From assembly GCA_965230065.1 (NCBI GenBank), contig OZ245942.1, positions 2,108,001 through 2,172,000 of the forward strand: a DNA stretch of 64,000 nucleotides, written 5' to 3'. Below are positions 1 through 8,312 of the stretch, piece after piece (the first letter of the stretch is position 1; every line of letters begins with the position of its first letter). This DNA is from G965230065 sp965230065. Lineage in GTDB: Bacteria > Bacteroidota > Bacteroidia > Cytophagales > Cyclobacteriaceae. A program made the translations under genes and the position numbers. The notes below the pieces were generated by a model, which was not told the origin of the DNA, did not search any database, and saw only the letters and a list, made by a program, of their open reading frames with translations.

Positions 1-1219
1 CTTGTATTTCGTTGAGGATTTCCCTTCGCTTGAGATTACGCTCATAATTGTTTTGCTGAATTTTAATGTTGGTCAATTGCACTTTGGCCCGCTCTTTCCG
101 GAGTAACAATGGAAAGCCAAATGTGAAACCAAATTTGTAGTTTTCGTCCCAAATTACTGGATTGGTTTCTCCATCCGGACTAATGGGGGCATTGATGAGA
201 TTATAATTCACATCCAGCCGGGGCTTTAGGTTTTCTCTGTTCAGTTGGTTTTCAACGGCCAACTGCTGCGTTTTTGCATCCAGTTTCCGTATTTCCGGGT
301 GGTTTTCTTCGGCCAACATTCTTAATTCCTGCAATTCGGACAGGCTGGGAATCATCAAAAGCGCATCGTCCATGACAGGTGCTGCATTATCGCTCAGCTC
401 CAAAGGTTCTTCATTTTCTCCCCATAAGTGGTTAGACAACTTCAAACCGGAGCGGATAAAGTTTACCCTGGCTTCCTGCATTTCAATCATGCGGTTTTGT
501 AAGGTGATTTGCGCCTGTACAGTGTCTATCACAGCAGCCTCTCCGTATTCATAGTTGAGCTTTACCCTGTCAAATATCTGTTGGGCAATGCCAATGCTTT
601 GCTCCAACAAACGATAGTTGTAATAATCAAAATACCAGTTCCAGTAATCTTTGGTAGCTTCCAGCAGAATTTTGTTGATAATTTTTACCTGCTCGGCTGC
701 CAAAATATCCTGAAACAACACAGACTGCTTCACGGTAGCCCGGCGGTCGTCTATAAACAACCCCCTGCCCAAAGGAAGGCTTACACCTGCTGTAATTTGC
801 CAGTTGTTGGTATTATCAGGAATCATGCTTTCGGGGTTGAGAAAAACACCCCGGTTTCTGTCAACACTTACTTTTGGGTCAATAGGAAACCACAAAGGCA
901 CTTTTAAAGTGGTATTGAAAATGTTGTAGTATTCTTTATTATCAAAATTTTTCACATTCCAGTCAGCTTCCAGCTTGGGGTCAAAAGCGCCTCTGGCCCA
1001 TTGAATTTCCTGCTGTGCCTGCTCCTCTAGTAAATTAGCCTGTTTTACCACCGGATGAAAAGTAAAAACCAGTGTATACAGGTCATCAATACTAAATGCA
1101 ATGGCAGAATCGGGCAGGGTAAGCACTGAGTCTATAGTAAAGCTTTGAAGTTGCTGGGCTTTGGCATTTGGCAATCCTGCTAAAGTAAAAAAGAAGAAAA
1201 TTAGAAGAAGGCATGCCAT
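1..1219 (-). CDS. TolC-family outer membrane efflux protein, partial (C-terminus outside window)
   Basis: Outer membrane channel that would complete the tripartite exporter encoded just upstream (ABC protein and HlyD adaptor). About 406 residues are visible. The frame opens at an ATG at 1219, followed by a signal peptide (MACLLLIFFFFTLAGLP, then an NAKAQ cleavage region). Further on there is the typical alternation of long helices and short strands; the last visible part (GFTFGFPLLLRKERAKVQL) is the conserved strand-to-helix region of the second TolC repeat. The gene continues past base 1. It lies 158 bases after hlyD, and the gap holds a structured repeat. The family call is confident from composition and context; the exported substrate is unknown. 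Confidence 0.85.
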   Translation of the reverse strand, partial: MACLLLIFFFFTLAGLPNAKAQQLQSFTIDSVLTLPDSAIAFSIDDLYTLVFTFHPVVKQANLLEEQAQQEIQWARGAFDPKLEADWNVKNFDNKEYYNIFNTTLKVPLWFPIDPKVSVDRNRGVFLNPESMIPDNTNNWQITAGVSLPLGRGLFIDDRRATVKQSVLFQDILAAEQVKIINKILLEATKDYWNWYFDYYNYRLLEQSIGIAQQIFDRVKLNYEYGEAAVIDTVQAQITLQNRMIEMQEARVNFIRSGLKLSNHLWGENEEPLELSDNAAPVMDDALLMIPSLSELQELRMLAEENHPEIRKLDAKTQQLAVENQLNRENLKPRLDVNYNLINAPISPDGETNPVIWDENYKFGFTFGFPLLLRKERAKVQLTNIKIQQNNYERNLKRREILNEIQ

Positions 1220-1245
1220 CGGAATCTGCTTGAAACTATTTTTAA

Positions 1246-1332
1246 CGTCATTGCGAGTCCCGATAAGATCGGGACGTGGCAATCTCCTCATAGTCAGGAG
1301 GTTGCAGCGATCGTTCCTCGCTCGCAATGACG
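1246..1332. repeat. Intergenic inverted-repeat element with CGTCATTGCGAG ends
   Basis: The ends form a perfect 12-bp inverted repeat: CGTCATTGCGAG at 1246-1257 and CTCGCAATGACG at 1321-1332. Inside are two further hairpins: TCCCGAT/ATCGGGA around 1258-1274, and GCAATCTCCT/AGGAGGTTGC around 1280-1305 with one G-T pair. The result is a three-stem cruciform. It sits between hlyD and tolC, inside the transcription unit. From general knowledge, elements with this terminal sequence are scattered in many Bacteroidota genomes; I see only one copy here. Confidence 0.8.
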
Positions 1333-1377
1333 TGTTAAGGTTTAGATATAATTTTCTTTGCATATTTGAACCTGTTC

Positions 1378-2745
1378 TCATTTCCCACCTCCTTCCTCTT
1401 TGGTAACTACGCTTTCTTCTTGAGGAGCTTCGTACAGGCTGGGCGGAAAGCCGTTGAGTTGTCGCCATATTTCGTACCAGATGGGTACCGTTTCAAGCAT
1501 CACCCACCCTTTGGTGCCTGAACCTATCCTGAGTTGCCCGGGCCAGGGCTCATCATCGGGGTCGGGCGTAACCAGTATCCTGAATTTGCCTTGCTGGCTG
1601 TTTACATAGTCGATCACCTGGACCTCGCCCCCGAAGGTACCTACCGATACGCTGGGCCAGCCGGAAAATTGCAGGGCAGGCCAGCCGTCAAACTGAATCC
1701 GGACGTGCCTTCCTTTAGAAATGAGGGGCACATCCATCGCTTTAACGTACATTTCCACAGCAATGTCGGGGGCAGCAGGCATGATGGTGACCACCGCTTC
1801 CCCTTCTTTGATGGTTTCTCCTATGCCTGCCTTCATGGCTTTCACCAGATACCCGCTTTGGGGAGCCGTGACTTGATACTGCTGGTTGCGGATGCTCATG
1901 TTGGCATACTCGTTTTTCATTTTGGACAGACCGCCCTCACCATCAAAAAGTTCGGCTAAAGTGGCATTCAGATCCGATTCGGCTTTACTGATTTTATCTT
2001 CATATTCTGCGGCCACGCCCGTAATGGCGACTCTGGCATTGATAAGCTCAGCTTTTGCTTCCAGAAATTTATTTTCGGCAGAAATCCGTTTCATTTTACT
2101 TTCCTGAAACTTCGATTCTATATCCTGAAATTTGGTAAGGGCAATGTTTCCGGCATCGTATAATTTTTTGTTTCGTTCGTACTGGTTTTGAAAGTTTTGA
2201 AACCTGATTTTTTCTGCTTCAAAATCCACACTATCGCTGGTGAGCTTGAGCTGGGTTTGCAGCAATTTGTTTTCGGTTTGCTGCTGCTTTACCCTGAAAG
2301 CATCGCGCAGGGCCTGAATTTGCGTACGCAGGGCATCGGCTTTTTTCTGCTTGGCCTCAATGCTATTGACCTTAGCTTGAATCTGCTCTTCCAGACGAAG
2401 CAAAAGGTTGGGGTCAAAGTATTTATCTTTAATTTCGGCCAGTGTGAGAATGGTATCGCCCTGGTTGATAAACTGTCCTTCCCGCACTTTCCAGCTTGAA
2501 ATTCTGCCTGCAATGGCTGATTCCACGGTTTGGGGGCGGTTTTCGGGGGCAAAAGCCGTAACTTTGCCGGTACCCCGGATATTTTGCTGCCAGGGCAGAA
2601 AAAGAAACAGAAAGAATACAAAACCGATCCCCAACAGCCAGCGGGCCAGTATTCTACCGGCATTCGGCGTTTTTAAGGTTTTCAGGATATAATATTGTTC
2701 CTTCTCCAACCTTGTTTCTATACTTGATGATGATATTTTTAGCAT
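1378..2745 (-). CDS. HlyD-family membrane fusion protein (periplasmic adaptor)
   Basis: 455-residue adaptor linking the inner membrane ABC protein to the TolC-type channel. One N-terminal membrane helix (WLLGIGFVFFLFLFLP, about residues 36-51) is followed by a lipoyl-like half motif (WKVREGQFINQGDTI, about 84-98). Then comes a long coiled coil rich in Gln, Lys and Glu (about 105-285), the second lipoyl half (APQSGYLVKAMKAGIGE, about 295-311) and a C-terminal beta-barrel region. This order is standard for HlyD/EmrA proteins. It starts 17 bases after the ABC gene ends, which fits one operon. The start is the only early ATG that keeps a short cytosolic N-terminus before the membrane helix. Confidence 0.9.
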   Translation of the reverse strand: MLKISSSSIETRLEKEQYYILKTLKTPNAGRILARWLLGIGFVFFLFLFLPWQQNIRGTGKVTAFAPENRPQTVESAIAGRISSWKVREGQFINQGDTILTLAEIKDKYFDPNLLLRLEEQIQAKVNSIEAKQKKADALRTQIQALRDAFRVKQQQTENKLLQTQLKLTSDSVDFEAEKIRFQNFQNQYERNKKLYDAGNIALTKFQDIESKFQESKMKRISAENKFLEAKAELINARVAITGVAAEYEDKISKAESDLNATLAELFDGEGGLSKMKNEYANMSIRNQQYQVTAPQSGYLVKAMKAGIGETIKEGEAVVTIMPAAPDIAVEMYVKAMDVPLISKGRHVRIQFDGWPALQFSGWPSVSVGTFGGEVQVIDYVNSQQGKFRILVTPDPDDEPWPGQLRIGSGTKGWVMLETVPIWYEIWRQLNGFPPSLYEAPQEESVVTKEEGGGK

Positions 2746-2762
2746 GATTTGTATCAGTAGTT

Positions 2763-4940
2763 CTAGTCCAGCATAAGATGATCTGCCAGCTTATTGTTTA
2801 GCAATTCCTGGTAAGTGCCGCTGGTTGCCACTGTGCCATTTTCCAGCAAAATCACCCGGTCACAGGCCGACATGATGATGGGGTCATTGGAGACCGCCAG
2901 CAACGTCCAGGTATTTTCTTTTTTTGTAAGTAAATTGATAAGTTCCAGCTTATCAGATTTCTGAAAAGCATTGAAATAATCATTGAGAATGAGTAGTTTG
3001 GGCTTTTTGGCCAGGCACCTTGCCAAAATTAGTCTGCTTACAAAAGATGTGGAGAACCCTTTGCCACTGCTGACGATATGCGTATTCAACCCATCAGGAA
3101 AACGGTTGATAATATCACTCAACCCTACCTTTTGAATTACTTCAATAGCATCATTGGGAGTGGCGTAAGGCTTGCCCACCAAAATGTTTTCCTGAATAGT
3201 GCCATCAAAAATATCTTCCTGCGATACGTTCTTGCCAATTTGGTCGCGGAGATTGGTGAGGTCGAGGTCCCTGATCGAAATATTATCAATGGTAATGCTG
3301 CCTTCATACGCATAATGCAATCCAGAAATTGTATTGATGAGGGTAGTTTTTCCTGCATAGCTGCTACCGGAGATACAAATCTTTTCCCCACTTTTGATTT
3401 CCATATTGGCGTTGCGCAAAGCATAATCTTTGGTATTCGGATACTGGTAATACAAATCCCTTACACTGATAGAAAAGCCTCTGCCATTGAAATTCCGGGG
3501 AATGTCAATCCCGCCGTTTTTTTCCAGGGGCAGGTCGGTAACATGGGCAATTTTATCAACGGCCGTGAGCATATCATATATGACCTCCATGTAAAGTATA
3601 ATTTTTTCTACCGAACTCAGAATGAGGATGATAATTACTTCGGCGGCTACAAACTGCCCCAGGGTAATTTCCCGCTGAATCACCAAAATAGCGCCGATGA
3701 TTAACAAACCTCCAGTAACCACCGCTTTGAACAAAATGATATAGAAGTACTGGTTAATCAGCACCCGGAAGTGGGCTTTCCGGTACTTTAAATAATTGTT
3801 GACATTGTATTCGGTCTTTTTTAGAGGCAGATTAGTATTTCCCGATATTTTAAAAGAGTTGATGGCACGCGCAAGCTCTTCCAGCCAGTACACTACCTTG
3901 TACTTAAACTTCGATTCTTTAATAGAGGTGCTCAATCCTTTGGGGCCGGTGATATAAAAGATTAATGCTAATGTGCCCACCAATACCAGACTAAAAAAAA
4001 CAAAAAATGGGTGATAAAATGATAGCAGTAACAGCCCAAAAAAGATTTGCATGGTGCTGGAAGTGAGGTCAATCAGCAACTTGGGCAGTCCTTTTTGTAG
4101 AGTGAGTACATCAAAAAAGCGGTTCATTAACTCGGGTGCGTACTGGCCCAGAATGGCCTCTACCTTGATGCGGGGTACGCGGAAGGCAAACTCCAGCGCG
4201 GCTTTGGTGAAGATTCTTCTTTGTAAATATTCCACCACGGTAATTTGCATCACCTGCAAGCCGCCAGCTCCCAAAATACCCAGAATGACGAGTGCAATGA
4301 GCACGTACACCGAACTGACTACCACCCCGCCCGAAACCAGTTCTACCGTAGCCTGTATGCCCAACGGCAACGTGAGGCTGATAAGCCCGATAAATATGGC
4401 ATAAATGAATATGTTGATAATGTCTTTTTTTTCTTCTGACAGCAACCTGACAAACCGCTGCACCGGGGTAAGTGGCCTGGCTTCATCCTCTTCCTCTACA
4501 TCATCGCTCACCAGGCTTTTGTAAGAAAAAGCACCCAGAAAGACGATTTCTTTATTTTCATCCGTAATGAATGACAGGCAGCATTCGGGAGTAAAATCAG
4601 TTATAGCATTCTTTTCGTTGATGTACAGCAGTTTGATTTTTCCGTTTTTCTTAAAAATGATAGCAGGGGTTATTTGCGTATCACTTTTCTCAAATACAAC
4701 CACCGGAATTTCCACTTCTTTCAGAAATGTTGGAAAATCTTCCAGCGGCATGGTGTTTTCCAGAAAAATCACCCGCACTTTATTGCCTGTTTCTATCAAA
4801 TCCCGCTTAAACTCCTCAAATTCATCCAACTGATAAGTGCGCGGCAGCACATCCCGCTCATTCAGGGCGGCATCGGCATAATCTTTATCTAAAAGCAGGG
4901 ATGATTCCCGGATGATTTGTATGATATGATTACTATTCAT
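2763..4940 (-). CDS. Type I secretion-like ABC transporter with fused permease and degenerate ATPase domain
   Basis: 725 residues. An N-terminal soluble domain (about 1-165) may be a non-catalytic relative of the C39 peptidase domain of bacteriocin exporters. It is followed by about six membrane helices (165-470) and a nucleotide-binding domain (490-725). Walker A is intact (GSSYAGKTT) and a Q-loop is visible (NVSQED). The other ATPase motifs are altered: the signature reads FSTSF where LSGGQ is expected, Walker B ends LLILND instead of LLLLDE, and the H-loop reads AVSND with Asn where His is expected. It may therefore hydrolyse ATP poorly or need a partner. Operon context (TetR, HlyD, TolC) still indicates an exporter. 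An ATAGT-N3-ACTAT palindrome lies immediately upstream. Confidence 0.85.
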   Translation of the reverse strand: MNSNHIIQIIRESSLLLDKDYADAALNERDVLPRTYQLDEFEEFKRDLIETGNKVRVIFLENTMPLEDFPTFLKEVEIPVVVFEKSDTQITPAIIFKKNGKIKLLYINEKNAITDFTPECCLSFITDENKEIVFLGAFSYKSLVSDDVEEEDEARPLTPVQRFVRLLSEEKKDIINIFIYAIFIGLISLTLPLGIQATVELVSGGVVVSSVYVLIALVILGILGAGGLQVMQITVVEYLQRRIFTKAALEFAFRVPRIKVEAILGQYAPELMNRFFDVLTLQKGLPKLLIDLTSSTMQIFFGLLLLSFYHPFFVFFSLVLVGTLALIFYITGPKGLSTSIKESKFKYKVVYWLEELARAINSFKISGNTNLPLKKTEYNVNNYLKYRKAHFRVLINQYFYIILFKAVVTGGLLIIGAILVIQREITLGQFVAAEVIIILILSSVEKIILYMEVIYDMLTAVDKIAHVTDLPLEKNGGIDIPRNFNGRGFSISVRDLYYQYPNTKDYALRNANMEIKSGEKICISGSSYAGKTTLINTISGLHYAYEGSITIDNISIRDLDLTNLRDQIGKNVSQEDIFDGTIQENILVGKPYATPNDAIEVIQKVGLSDIINRFPDGLNTHIVSSGKGFSTSFVSRLILARCLAKKPKLLILNDYFNAFQKSDKLELINLLTKKENTWTLLAVSNDPIIMSACDRVILLENGTVATSGTYQELLNNKLADHLMLD

Positions 4941-4943
4941 TTT

Positions 4944-4956
4944 ATAGTTTTACTAT
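4944..4956. promoter_or_regulatory. Candidate TetR operator upstream of the ABC gene
   Basis: ATAGTTTTACTAT is a 13-bp palindrome (half-sites ATAGT and ACTAT, 3-bp spacer) ending 4 bases upstream of the ABC start codon. The same half-sites with the same spacing occur upstream of tetR at 5699-5711. The repetition of the motif in front of both genes is the evidence; binding is inferred. Confidence 0.55.
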
Positions 4957-4993
4957 CATTAACAATAGAAACACTTAAATGTTGTAAAAAAAA

Positions 4994-5674
4994 TTACTGT
5001 TTGGTAATAGTTTTGAGCACTACAGTTTTTAGAAACTCAAAGTTTTGCTCATGATACTTCCCGCCTTTATAACTCAACTCGGTAAGTGATGGCAAATGCT
5101 GAGAGAAAAAAATTTGTTGATGGGCCGTTTGTAATACCGTACTGATGAGCGCATGGGCAAATTCAAAATCCGGATTGATTTCCTTCACAATGTCTGCTAC
5201 TTTTTTGCATAATGATTTAAATCCCCTGAAAAGACCTTCTTTATTATCCTCATCTACCTGTTTTGTAAGGTAGGTTTTATCCGACTCAGCAATCACAATT
5301 CTGTATAATGCGGCTTCATCAATTTCAGGAAACAGCGGGTCTTTTTCCTTATTTTCGGCAATGATTTTCAGGGCAATATTCAGCCTTTCTCGTGCATCTT
5401 CAATATTGTGGGTGCCATAGTCAATTTTATATTCCAGCCAGTTCCAGTACCAGGCAATGAGATAGACCAACAGACGGTGCTTATTTTCAAAATACCGGTA
5501 AACAGAAGCCTCGGTAGAATCAATTTCAGCAGCGAGTTTTTTAAAGGTAAATTTTTCAATCCCTATTTCATCAATCATTTCAATACTACACCGGATAATG
5601 TTCCGTCCCAGTTCTGTTTCCTGAGGGTCACGGAGAAAAAGGTTCCGGTTCATTTGTAATTGTAAAGTAGTCAT
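4994..5674 (-). CDS. TetR/AcrR-family transcriptional regulator
   Basis: 226 residues. The N-terminal helix-turn-helix shows the TetR pattern: FTFKKLAAEIDSTEASVYRYFENKHRLLVYL, given here as positions 42-72, with the recognition helix around TEASVYRYF. The C-terminal part (about 80-226) is the variable ligand and dimerisation domain, which I cannot assign to a ligand. It is the first gene of the exporter operon and most likely represses it, judging by the two matching palindromes in front of itself and the ABC gene. The ATG at 5674 is used; an internal Met at residue 8 is an alternative. Confidence 0.88.
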   Translation of the reverse strand: MTTLQLQMNRNLFLRDPQETELGRNIIRCSIEMIDEIGIEKFTFKKLAAEIDSTEASVYRYFENKHRLLVYLIAWYWNWLEYKIDYGTHNIEDARERLNIALKIIAENKEKDPLFPEIDEAALYRIVIAESDKTYLTKQVDEDNKEGLFRGFKSLCKKVADIVKEINPDFEFAHALISTVLQTAHQQIFFSQHLPSLTELSYKGGKYHEQNFEFLKTVVLKTITKQ

Positions 5675-5698
5675 TGCGTAATAATACTTTTGCGTATA

Positions 5699-5711
5699 AT
5701 AGTAATACTAT
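5699..5711. promoter_or_regulatory. Candidate TetR operator upstream of tetR
   Basis: ATAGTAATACTAT is a 13-bp palindrome 25 bases upstream of the tetR start, in an AT-rich promoter region. It shares half-sites and spacing with the site at 4944-4956. It suggests autoregulation plus direct control of the exporter genes. Confidence 0.55.
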
Positions 5712-5867
5712 CAAACAGTAACGGTATAATAATTAAAATGTTTGGTATTTATCCAGTTAAACTTTCTTGGGGGGCTGTCAAAATTTAGCATATCTGCTGA
5801 CACAGGGCTGTCACACCAAGCCTGTACTTTTGATATAGCAATGATTTAAATTAAAAGAAAGAAAATT

Positions 5868-6239
5868 ATGAAACTGAATGCAGGCATTATTACGCACAAA
5901 CTTGATGAAACCCGGAAGTTTTACACTGAAATTTTCGGTTTTGGGCTTACTTTTGATAGCGAGTGGTTTATTTTATTACATACCCCGGACCAAAGCAGTT
6001 CTATCGGCTTTTTGGTGCCCAATCACCCCTCTCAGGCAGCTGTTTTTCAACCGGAATTTCAGGGAAAAGGCGTGTTCATTACCATTGAAGTAGACAATGT
6101 GGACGCAGAATACGAACGCATCAAATCATTGCAAGTTCCGATAACCGTAGACCTGAGGGACGAACCCTGGGGCGACCGCCACTTCGCCATCACCGACCCG
6201 AATGGGATTGGAATAGATGTGGTTACACACAATGGTTAG
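5868..6239 (+). CDS. VOC-family (glyoxalase/bleomycin-resistance fold) protein
   Basis: 123 residues, the normal size for a one-domain vicinal oxygen chelate protein. It begins with the typical beta-strand and helix (IITHKLDETRKFYTEIFGFG) and ends with the typical DRHFAITDPNGIGIDVV segment, which supplies the late metal or ligand contacts. The substrate cannot be read from sequence. It stands alone, divergent from tetR, with an AAAGAAAG ribosome-binding region in front of the ATG, and converges on the next gene across an inverted repeat. Confidence 0.8.
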   Translation: MKLNAGIITHKLDETRKFYTEIFGFGLTFDSEWFILLHTPDQSSSIGFLVPNHPSQAAVFQPEFQGKGVFITIEVDNVDAEYERIKSLQVPITVDLRDEPWGDRHFAITDPNGIGIDVVTHNG

Positions 6240-6244
6240 CTTTA

Positions 6245-6300
6245 AGCTACAAGCTATTAGCTTTATTGAGTCCACATGAAATAGCTTGCGGCTTGTAGCT
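6245..6300. terminator. Hairpin between convergent genes
   Basis: AGCTACAAGC (6245-6254) pairs perfectly with GCTTGTAGCT (6291-6300), with a second inner pairing AAGCTATT/AATAGCTT (6252-6259 and 6280-6287). It lies between two convergent genes and could end transcription from both sides. There is no clear T-tract, so a mobile repeat of the Bacteroidota hairpin type is an alternative. Confidence 0.4.
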
Positions 6301-6316
6301 AAGAGCCAGAGGCTAA

Positions 6317-7243
6317 TTATAAATTCAATTTCTCCCTCAACACTTCATCATCCGGCTGGTTGCGCGTCCAGTAATCCAGCATGATGGTTTCGTCAAGGGT
6401 AGCTTTGGTGGTAAGCTTTTGGGCGTTTTCTCCAAATCCGCTGGGGTAGGTTTCTTCCCAGCCCATGATTTTGTGCGGAAACTGTGCCTGAAATTCTATG
6501 CTGATCGTTCGTTCCAAATCAGGGTAATCCAGCGTATAGGTTTTGGTTTCTCCCATACTTTCTACGGATGCGTTGGCTTTTGATACATCCAGGTCTGTAT
6601 GGCTTAGGCGTTGATAAAAAGTGCCGGGTACAATGTCAATTTCCCCGGTAGGCAACGCTTCCGGGTTCAGGCGAATCATATTCCACACTTCATCTTCCAA
6701 CAAAGTCGCATTTACTGAAAATTCCCGGTCGCCTTCCGACTCAAAATAAGAGCGCAGTAGCACATCGTAGTTATTGCCATCCAGGTTGAGCTGGGTAAAG
6801 GTGTGCCCGCACCATTCCTGGGAAGAAGTAGTAACTTTTAGCGAGTGAGGGTATTCCTGTTGGTTTACCGGCGTAAATACCGATTTCATCATGGAATACG
6901 GATAAATCCCTGTATTGAATTTTTTGGTGTAATTGAGCTTCATCACCTTCACGGCATCATTGCCGGCCTGCTGCGGGTTGTCCAGCTTCACCTGTTTTTT
7001 CTTGGAAAAATCTTCGGTTACGAACACCAGCACGGCTTTTCCATCGTGTGTTGTGCCATAGCGGGCCTGCTCCAGATTGTAGCTGCTGAGCTCGGCTTGT
7101 CCCTGATACCAGTAGTTTTTAAATTCTTCGGGCAGGTTGGTACTGAATTCTACCTTGGCGGGGCTGCATGCTGCCAGTATGCCCAGGCAGGAAATAACGA
7201 GAGTACTGCTAAAAATATTCATGGTTTTGTGGTATATGGTCAA
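6317..7243 (-). CDS. Conserved Bacteroidota lipoprotein of unknown function
   Basis: 308 residues. It has a lipoprotein signal with a Cys after a short hydrophobic stretch (STLVISCLGILAACSP, lipobox about residue 26). The mature part contains conserved-looking segments such as PEEFKNYWYQGQAELSSY and SQEWCGHTFTQLNL. I recall relatives in flavobacteria and cytophagas that are often automatically labelled septum formation inhibitor Maf. Nothing in this sequence supports that function. The likely start may be the second Met (MNIFSSTLVIS, residue 8), which gives a tighter signal peptide. Role unknown, probably envelope-associated. Confidence 0.7.
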   Translation of the reverse strand: MTIYHKTMNIFSSTLVISCLGILAACSPAKVEFSTNLPEEFKNYWYQGQAELSSYNLEQARYGTTHDGKAVLVFVTEDFSKKKQVKLDNPQQAGNDAVKVMKLNYTKKFNTGIYPYSMMKSVFTPVNQQEYPHSLKVTTSSQEWCGHTFTQLNLDGNNYDVLLRSYFESEGDREFSVNATLLEDEVWNMIRLNPEALPTGEIDIVPGTFYQRLSHTDLDVSKANASVESMGETKTYTLDYPDLERTISIEFQAQFPHKIMGWEETYPSGFGENAQKLTTKATLDETIMLDYWTRNQPDDEVLREKLNL

Positions 7244-7309
7244 GAAAACAAATTGGTTGCTTACTTATTTTTCGTTTTTTGCCGCCGAAAGGTTTTCTTG
7301 CGGTTTCCC

Positions 7310-7357
7310 CAACTCACTTCAGACCAGATTGTTTTGCAGAGATACTTACAACAGTTA
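7310..7357 (+). pseudogene. Gene fragment, first copy (16 codons) of a decayed Rpn-like gene family
   Basis: A 48-base stretch reads QLTSDQIVLQRYLQQL and then runs into a stop. The same peptide with one change (D to N) occurs at 7910-7957 at the start of a longer open frame. Of seven codon differences between the copies six are synonymous, which means both descend from translated genes. The rest of this copy is gone. The surrounding 7244-7542 shows no other gene. Confidence 0.5.
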
Positions 7358-7542
7358 CCTCTGTGAGGAAGGTCAGGGAAGAAATGCAGAAAAAATAATT
7401 TTGGATAAACCGCCTGCCACAAAAAGCTCCTCATAACTTTACACACTCCGTACTTTGCCCAACCCATCACAACTCCTTATTTTGCGGACACAATGCGATT
7501 GGCGCAATGCAATTACACACTCTGTAATAAACATTCCTCATC

Positions 7543-7878
7543 ATGGAAACCATCAGTTGGGAAGATTTTGAAAAAGTTGAATTAAGAATTGGCACCATCG
7601 TGCGTGCCGAACCTTTTCCGGAAGCCCGCAAACCAGCCTACAAAGTTTGGGTAGACCTGGGGCCGTTGGGTATCAAAAAGTCAAGCGCGCAAATTACTAA
7701 GCATTACTCACCCGAAAGTTTGCTGAACCGACAGGTGCTTTGCGTTTGTAATTTCCTGCCCCGGCAAATTGCCAATTTCATGTCGGAAATACTGGTAACA
7801 GGCTTTGCCGATGAAAATGGGGATATTGTTTTGGCAGGTGCAGACAAGCTTGTGCCCAATGGTAGTAAATTGCATTAA
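7543..7878 (+). CDS. csaA: CsaA-like tRNA-binding OB-fold protein
   Basis: 111 residues forming a single tRNA-binding OB fold as in CsaA, the chaperone-like secretion-related protein, and in the C-terminal domain of methionyl-tRNA synthetases. Diagnostic pieces are FEKVELRIGTIVRAEPFPEA at the start, YKVWVDLGPLGIKKSSAQIT in the middle and VCNFLPRQIANFMSEIL before the end. It is the full length of the family. The ATG at 7543 begins METISWEDF, the usual N-terminus. It is monocistronic as far as I can see. Confidence 0.88.
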   Translation: METISWEDFEKVELRIGTIVRAEPFPEARKPAYKVWVDLGPLGIKKSSAQITKHYSPESLLNRQVLCVCNFLPRQIANFMSEILVTGFADENGDIVLAGADKLVPNGSKLH

Positions 7879-7909
7879 AATCATTAGCAAAATAATTCAA
7901 CGGCTTCAG

Positions 7910-8197
7910 CAACTCACTTCGAACCAGATAGTGTTGCAGAGATACCTTCAACAATTGTTAGTGTTAAGTCGTTTACGTAAATTAGAAGTTCAAACTAAGG
8001 AGCATGTTAAAGCTATGCCAATTACTTATGACATAAAAACTGACGGCCTTTTTAAAGAAGGCAAAAGGGAAAGGACAAGGGAAATAATCATCGAAATGCT
8101 CAAAGAACCTGCTATGAGTGAAGAAATGATAGCAAAGTTCACCAAAACATCCGTTACTTTCGTGAGAAAAGTTAAAGAGGAAATTAAAAGAGGATAA
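7910..8197 (+). pseudogene. C-terminal remnant of an Rpn/PD-(D/E)XK transposase-like protein
   Basis: An open frame begins in the tail of csaA with no convincing start. It encodes QLTSNQIVLQRYLQQL, a segment LVLSRLRKLE, then MPITYDIKTDGLFKEGKR and a C-terminal helix-turn-helix-like tail (MSEEMIAKFTKTSVTFVRKV). The arrangement resembles the C-terminal end of Rpn-type recombination-promoting nucleases as I remember them; the N-terminal nuclease domain is missing. A 60-residue product starting at the ATG at 8015 is possible. Whether it is translated cannot be told. The following 8198-8312 holds no gene. Confidence 0.5.
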
Positions 8198-8312
8198 ATC
8201 AGCTTCCCACCCTTTCTCAAATGGGTTTTCATTTTTTTACTATTCTTATCTTTGCAAAAACTGTATTAACCCCCGGTTTTAAAGCAAGCCTCTAACCGGG
8301 AAATCCCTGATA

